Assembly: GCA_011051475.1 (NCBI GenBank)
Contig: DRLE01000257.1
Coordinates: forward strand, 1 to 9,556
DNA: 9,556 nt
Reading direction: 5' to 3'
DNA from: Gammaproteobacteria bacterium
GTDB lineage: Bacteria; Pseudomonadota; Gammaproteobacteria; SZUA-229
The notes under the pieces were generated by a model. It ran no database searches. It was not told where the DNA came from and saw nothing but the letters and a program-made list of their open reading frames with translations. This document shows positions 6,673-9,556 of the stretch, piece by piece. Position 1 is the stretch's first letter, and every line of letters starts with the position of its first letter. Both the position numbers and the translations under genes were made by a program.

Positions 6673-8415
6673 CTAACCTCTATTCATTGAAGCCAGCGCG
6701 GTCAGCAGGTTCTCCGGACTGACCGGCTTGAACATAAGCCGGGCCTTAACCGTCTGTGCCTGCTGCCGGATTTCGGGCCCGGTATCACCGGTCATAATGA
6801 TTGCAGGAATCTGTGTATCGAAAAAGCGGTTGATCGCGGCAATCACCTCAATGCCGGAGCGGTTGTCGCGCAGCCGGTAGTCACTGATAATGGCATCCGG
6901 CTGCGGGTAATCCGAAGCTGCCAGTTCATCAAGAACCCCCTGTTCGCTGTCCGCCATCAGCACTTCACAGTCCCAGCCGCGCAGCAGAGCACGCAGGGCA
7001 TCGCGCACTTCCTTCTCGTCATCCACACAGATAATAAACATGCCTTCGACCGAAGCACTGACAGGCATATCAACGCCATCGCTGTGCTGATCGATATATT
7101 CCGAGACGGGAATACGCACACTGAAACAGCTGCCCTTTCCCGGTTCACTCTGTACCTCAACCGGGTGATCCAGCAAGTCTGCCATACGGCGCACACTGGC
7201 CAGCCCCAGACCCAGGCCCTTGCTGCGATCACGCTCGGGGTTTTCCAGCTGGTAGAACTCGGAGAAGATATTTTCCTGCTCGGCCAGGGAAATGCCGCGC
7301 CCCTGGTCGCTGACGTTGATGCGCACACTTTCCGCTTCAGGCTCGCAGAAGATAACGATTTCACCGGTATCGCTGTACTTGACGGCATTGGACAGAAAGT
7401 TGCGTATGATGCGGGCCAGCAGCACCGGATCGCTTTTGACAAAAAAGGCGCAATCCTGCAAACGTATGCGCAACCCCCTGTTATGCGCCAGCGGCTGAAA
7501 CTCACTGACCAGATCACTGAGCAATTCATGCAAGGCAAAGGTGGTTCGGTTGATATCAACCTGCTGCGCGTCCAGCCTGGATATATCCAGCAGCGCGTTC
7601 AGCAGCTCACCCAGCGAATGACTCGAGCTGATGGCACGGTTAAGCAGTTCTCGCTGTTCATCCGTGGTCAGCAGTCCCTTCAGGGCACCGAGATACAGAT
7701 CAAGCGCGTGCAGAGGCTGCCTCAGGTCATGACTGGTTGCCGCCAGAAAACGGGACTTGTCGAGATTGGCCCGGTCTGCCAGCTGCTTCTGGTGGCGAAA
7801 CTCCTCCAGCAGATCAAGGTTTTCAAAGCGCAGCTGAATCGACTCGCGTACATTCGCATTGGAAATAAGAGAAAAAACCAGCATAACGCCCAGATAGATA
7901 ATCAGGATAATGCCGATACTGGTCAACACCGGCTGGCCATCATTGAGGCTGACATAGATAAGGGGCACCAGGGAAAAGATTGTGTACATCTGGTGCGCCG
8001 GAATAAAAACCGACATCGGCACCAGACTGCCGGCCACCGTACCTGTCAAAATCGTGGTGAACAGAAAAACCCCGGAGAGGTCACCGGTGTCCAGCAGAAA
8101 AACCGGAAAGCTGCCCCAGAGCATCCCCGAAAGCATGGCAGAGAAGGAAAAAAGGTAGCCCCATTTTACCGCGGTTTTTTTCGGTTTTATCCGGTGAAAG
8201 CGACGGATCATTATCACCCGCAAGCCCAGCAGTGACAGATTCGCAAACAGCCAGAAAAGCAGCCCACGGTGGCTGATGCTGCTGTCCCAGAAATAAAAAA
8301 CAATAATCAGAATCGCGGAAAGCAAACCGAGAAACAGAAACGGCGACTGTTTGAACAGGGCATTAACCTGCTCGATACGGACGTTTTCAGGTGGCCTGGC
8401 CAGATAGGATTTCAT
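6673..8415 (-). CDS. Hybrid sensor histidine kinase with C-terminal receiver domain
   Basis: I chose the ATG at 8415, giving 580 aa. An upstream in-frame ATG (8478) exists, but it overlaps tcdA by 59 bp and adds 21 non-conserved residues. The N-terminus holds about six membrane helices (roughly residues 25-185) with short loops and no large periplasmic domain. HisKA follows with the phosphorylation site His229 in ATSHDLRQPLHALDLYL. The ATPase domain has the N box FLSNAVKY (Asn343), G1 DQGRGIS (370-376) and G2 GLGLGL (400-405). The receiver domain has Asp465-Asp466, phosphoacceptor Asp512 in ISDYRL, Thr542 in IMTGD and Lys563 in FKP. The SHDLRQPLHAL signature is typical of hybrid kinases paired with LuxR-type regulators in gammaproteobacteria. 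The gene begins 4 nt after the tcdA stop, so translational coupling is likely. The sensed signal is unknown; an integral membrane or redox-linked stimulus would suit the topology. Confidence 0.93.
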   Translation of the reverse strand: MKSYLARPPENVRIEQVNALFKQSPFLFLGLLSAILIIVFYFWDSSISHRGLLFWLFANLSLLGLRVIMIRRFHRIKPKKTAVKWGYLFSFSAMLSGMLWGSFPVFLLDTGDLSGVFLFTTILTGTVAGSLVPMSVFIPAHQMYTIFSLVPLIYVSLNDGQPVLTSIGIILIIYLGVMLVFSLISNANVRESIQLRFENLDLLEEFRHQKQLADRANLDKSRFLAATSHDLRQPLHALDLYLGALKGLLTTDEQRELLNRAISSSHSLGELLNALLDISRLDAQQVDINRTTFALHELLSDLVSEFQPLAHNRGLRIRLQDCAFFVKSDPVLLARIIRNFLSNAVKYSDTGEIVIFCEPEAESVRINVSDQGRGISLAEQENIFSEFYQLENPERDRSKGLGLGLASVRRMADLLDHPVEVQSEPGKGSCFSVRIPVSEYIDQHSDGVDMPVSASVEGMFIICVDDEKEVRDALRALLRGWDCEVLMADSEQGVLDELAASDYPQPDAIISDYRLRDNRSGIEVIAAINRFFDTQIPAIIMTGDTGPEIRQQAQTVKARLMFKPVSPENLLTALASMNRG

Positions 8416-8419
8416 GCAG

Positions 8420-9202
8420 TCATTTTCCCGGAACGGCTTTTTTTGTAACGATCTGCAGCATTCTGGCCGCGGCGGCAAAGCCGAAGCCCGCCGTTACCAT
8501 AACGGATGAACCATAACCGGAAAAACAGTCCAGGGACAAACCGGAAACGCCGGGTTTACAGTAACCTGGCTGACCATCCTTGTCCGGATAGCGCTGCTGC
8601 TCGGAGGAAAACACACAGGGCACGCCAAAACTGCGTTTCAGGTTGCGTGTGAAGTTGTACTTGAAACGCAGGCGCGAGCGCACGGTAGCGGCCAGGGGAT
8701 CATTCCAGGTTCGGGTCAGGTCCTTTACCTCGATCATGGTCGGATCGGTCAGGCCACCGGCACCGCCCGTGGTCACCACCGGAATCCTGTTGCGCTTGCA
8801 GCAATAAATCATCGCCGCCTTGTATCGGATACTGTCGATGGCGTCGATCACGCCGTTATAGCCACGCTCCAGAATATCGCGCAGGTTGTCATCGTCGATA
8901 TACTGTTCGATGACATTTACCCGGCAGTCAGGATTGATCTGGCCGATACGCTCGGCCATGACCTGCGCCTTGCTCTGCCCAAGGGTCGATTCCAGGGTAT
9001 GGATCTGCCGGTTCATATTACTGGCGCTGATGCGATCGCCATCGACCAGGGTCAGCTGGCCGACACCGGTGCGCGCCAGCGCCTCCACCGCCCAGGAGCC
9101 AACCCCGCCGATACCGACCACGCACACGTGCGAAGCGGCAATGGCTTCAACCTGTTCACGGCCATAAACGCGCGCCAGCGCGCCAAAACGTTCTTCATTC
9201 AT
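8420..9202 (-). CDS. tcdA: tRNA threonylcarbamoyladenosine dehydratase (TcdA/CsdL)
   Basis: TcdA is an E1-like, ATP-dependent enzyme that cyclises the t6A modification at tRNA position 37 to ct6A. The 260-aa product starts MNEERFGALARVYG, the usual family beginning, and is close to the 268 aa of the E. coli enzyme. The Rossmann nucleotide loop VVGIGGVGS is at 28-36, followed by LVDGDRISASNMNRQ (52-66), typical of ThiF/E1 adenylation domains. VIDAIDSIRYKA (118-129) and VVTTGGAGGLTDPT (142-155) are further family segments. An in-frame extension up to 9373 is possible, but it translates the heptamer repeat into nonsense, so I reject it. The start has no visible Shine-Dalgarno, only a T tract. 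The kinase gene follows 4 nt after the stop, an unusual operon partner for a tRNA-modification gene. Confidence 0.93.
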   Translation of the reverse strand: MNEERFGALARVYGREQVEAIAASHVCVVGIGGVGSWAVEALARTGVGQLTLVDGDRISASNMNRQIHTLESTLGQSKAQVMAERIGQINPDCRVNVIEQYIDDDNLRDILERGYNGVIDAIDSIRYKAAMIYCCKRNRIPVVTTGGAGGLTDPTMIEVKDLTRTWNDPLAATVRSRLRFKYNFTRNLKRSFGVPCVFSSEQQRYPDKDGQPGYCKPGVSGLSLDCFSGYGSSVMVTAGFGFAAAARMLQIVTKKAVPGK

Positions 9203-9212
9203 AAAAAAAGAG

Positions 9213-9293
9213 TCGTCAGTTGGCAGTCGGCAGTCGGCAGTCGGCAGAAAAAAACGGGATTTTAACTGCCTACTGCCTACTGCCGACTGCCCA
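9213..9293. repeat. Inverted array of GGCAG-core heptamers
   Basis: The left arm has five tandem 7-mers: TCGTCAG, TTGGCAG, then three copies of TCGGCAG (9213-9247). The right arm has four complementary 7-mers: CTGCCTA twice, CTGCCGA, CTGCCCA (9266-9293). The 18-nt loop contains AAAA and TTTT, which can pair and extend the stem. A hairpin of about 28 bp with a few mismatches results. It sits 11 bp before the tcdA start and 37 bp before the rimO start. It could be a mobile REP-like or heptamer repeat, a transcription block between divergent genes, or both. The arms differ slightly (TCG versus TAG at the unit junction), suggesting separate drift or copying within the units. Confidence 0.9.
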
Positions 9294-9330
9294 CTTGTTC
9301 TAAAATAGCTTTTTGATAAACGATTGTCGC

Positions 9331-9556
9331 ATGAATCCCGAAACAAAAAAACAACCCGCCGGACAAGCCGCAAAACGCGTCGGCTTTGTCAGCCTTGGCT
9401 GCCCCAAGGCCACGGTCGATTCCGAACATATTCTCACCCGCCTGCGCGCCGAGGGTTATGTTATCTCACCGAGCTATGACGATGCCGACCTGGTGGTGGT
9501 GAATACCTGCGGTTTTATCGATGCGGCGGTGGAGGAATCACTGGATGCCATTGGCG
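9331..9556 (+). CDS. rimO: Ribosomal protein S12 methylthiotransferase RimO, N-terminal part
   Basis: RimO is a radical-SAM, iron-sulfur enzyme that methylthiolates an aspartate of ribosomal protein S12. The 75 visible residues cover the start of the N-terminal methylthiotransferase domain. RVGFVSLGCPKATVDSE (16-32) carries Cys24 and VVVNTCGFIDAAVEESLDAI (55-74) carries Cys60, two of the three cysteines expected to bind the auxiliary cluster; the third and the radical-SAM motif lie beyond the window. The NTCGFI segment favours RimO over MiaB. The common GCPKNLVDSE is here GCPKATVDSE, a mild variation. No Shine-Dalgarno is obvious. TTGTTC (9295-9300) with TAAACG (9317-9322) is a weak promoter candidate directly abutting the heptamer repeat. 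The gene continues past the right edge. Confidence 0.92.
   Translation, partial: MNPETKKQPAGQAAKRVGFVSLGCPKATVDSEHILTRLRAEGYVISPSYDDADLVVVNTCGFIDAAVEESLDAIG

Noticed and set aside
7084..8235. Open frame of 383 codons on the plus strand
   Set aside because: It lies wholly antisense to the conserved hybrid kinase, and its Gln/His/Arg-rich translation has no domain pattern. It is a shadow of the kinase codon bias.
8416..8478. Upstream ATG extending the kinase by 21 residues
   Set aside because: It overlaps the tcdA coding region by 59 bp and the added residues are not typical of the family; the ATG at 8415 fits tight coupling better.
9213..9293. CRISPR array
   Set aside because: The units are only 7 bp, have no spacers, and the two arms are inverted relative to each other. 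There are no cas genes in the window.

Overview
The window looks like a chromosomal segment from a mid-GC gammaproteobacterium. The evidence is a RimO start region, a TcdA-type tRNA dehydratase, a TIGR00341/DUF389 membrane protein, a perfect FNR/ANR box and an outer-membrane lipoprotein signal. The species cannot be named from the sequence alone.

Layout, left to right. The left edge probably carries the first ten codons of a leftward gene. An AT-rich spacer of about 270 bp ends in a textbook FNR-type dyad (299-312), followed by a rightward pair: an unrecognised acidic 135-aa protein and a 46-aa four-cysteine membrane miniprotein (794-934). Next come a DUF389 membrane protein (1062-2093) and a glyoxalase/VOC-fold protein (2113-2496), both rightward and probably one unit. 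Facing them is a very large leftward lipoprotein gene (2532-5927). A 144-bp divergent region (5928-6071) separates it from a LuxR/NarL-type response regulator (6072-6665). That gene converges, 7 bp apart, with a leftward hybrid histidine kinase (6673-8415), which lies directly behind tcdA (8420-9202). Between tcdA and the divergent rimO start (9331 onward) lies an inverted array of heptamers around GGCAG.

The most striking item is the 1131-aa lipoprotein. After a lipobox and a cadherin-like domain it has calcium-binding DxDxDG motifs. A region follows that reads like the pore-forming core (domains 2 and 3) of anthrax protective antigen and other binary-toxin B components. It includes a Ser/Thr-rich stretch with a clean alternating amphipathic hairpin and a candidate phi-clamp phenylalanine. 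A second calcium-motif cluster and about 450 residues of unrecognised sequence complete it. No PA14 domain, furin-type site or enzymatic A component is visible here.

Regulatory logic (inference). The response regulator is divergent from the PA-like lipoprotein. A perfect 7-bp inverted repeat (6023-6038) sits in the shared promoter region, next to a possible -35 of the lipoprotein gene. The hybrid kinase beside the regulator is the obvious partner. Kinase, regulator, operator and PA-like lipoprotein may therefore form one signal-controlled surface system. The FNR box suggests that the left-hand small-protein operon responds to oxygen.
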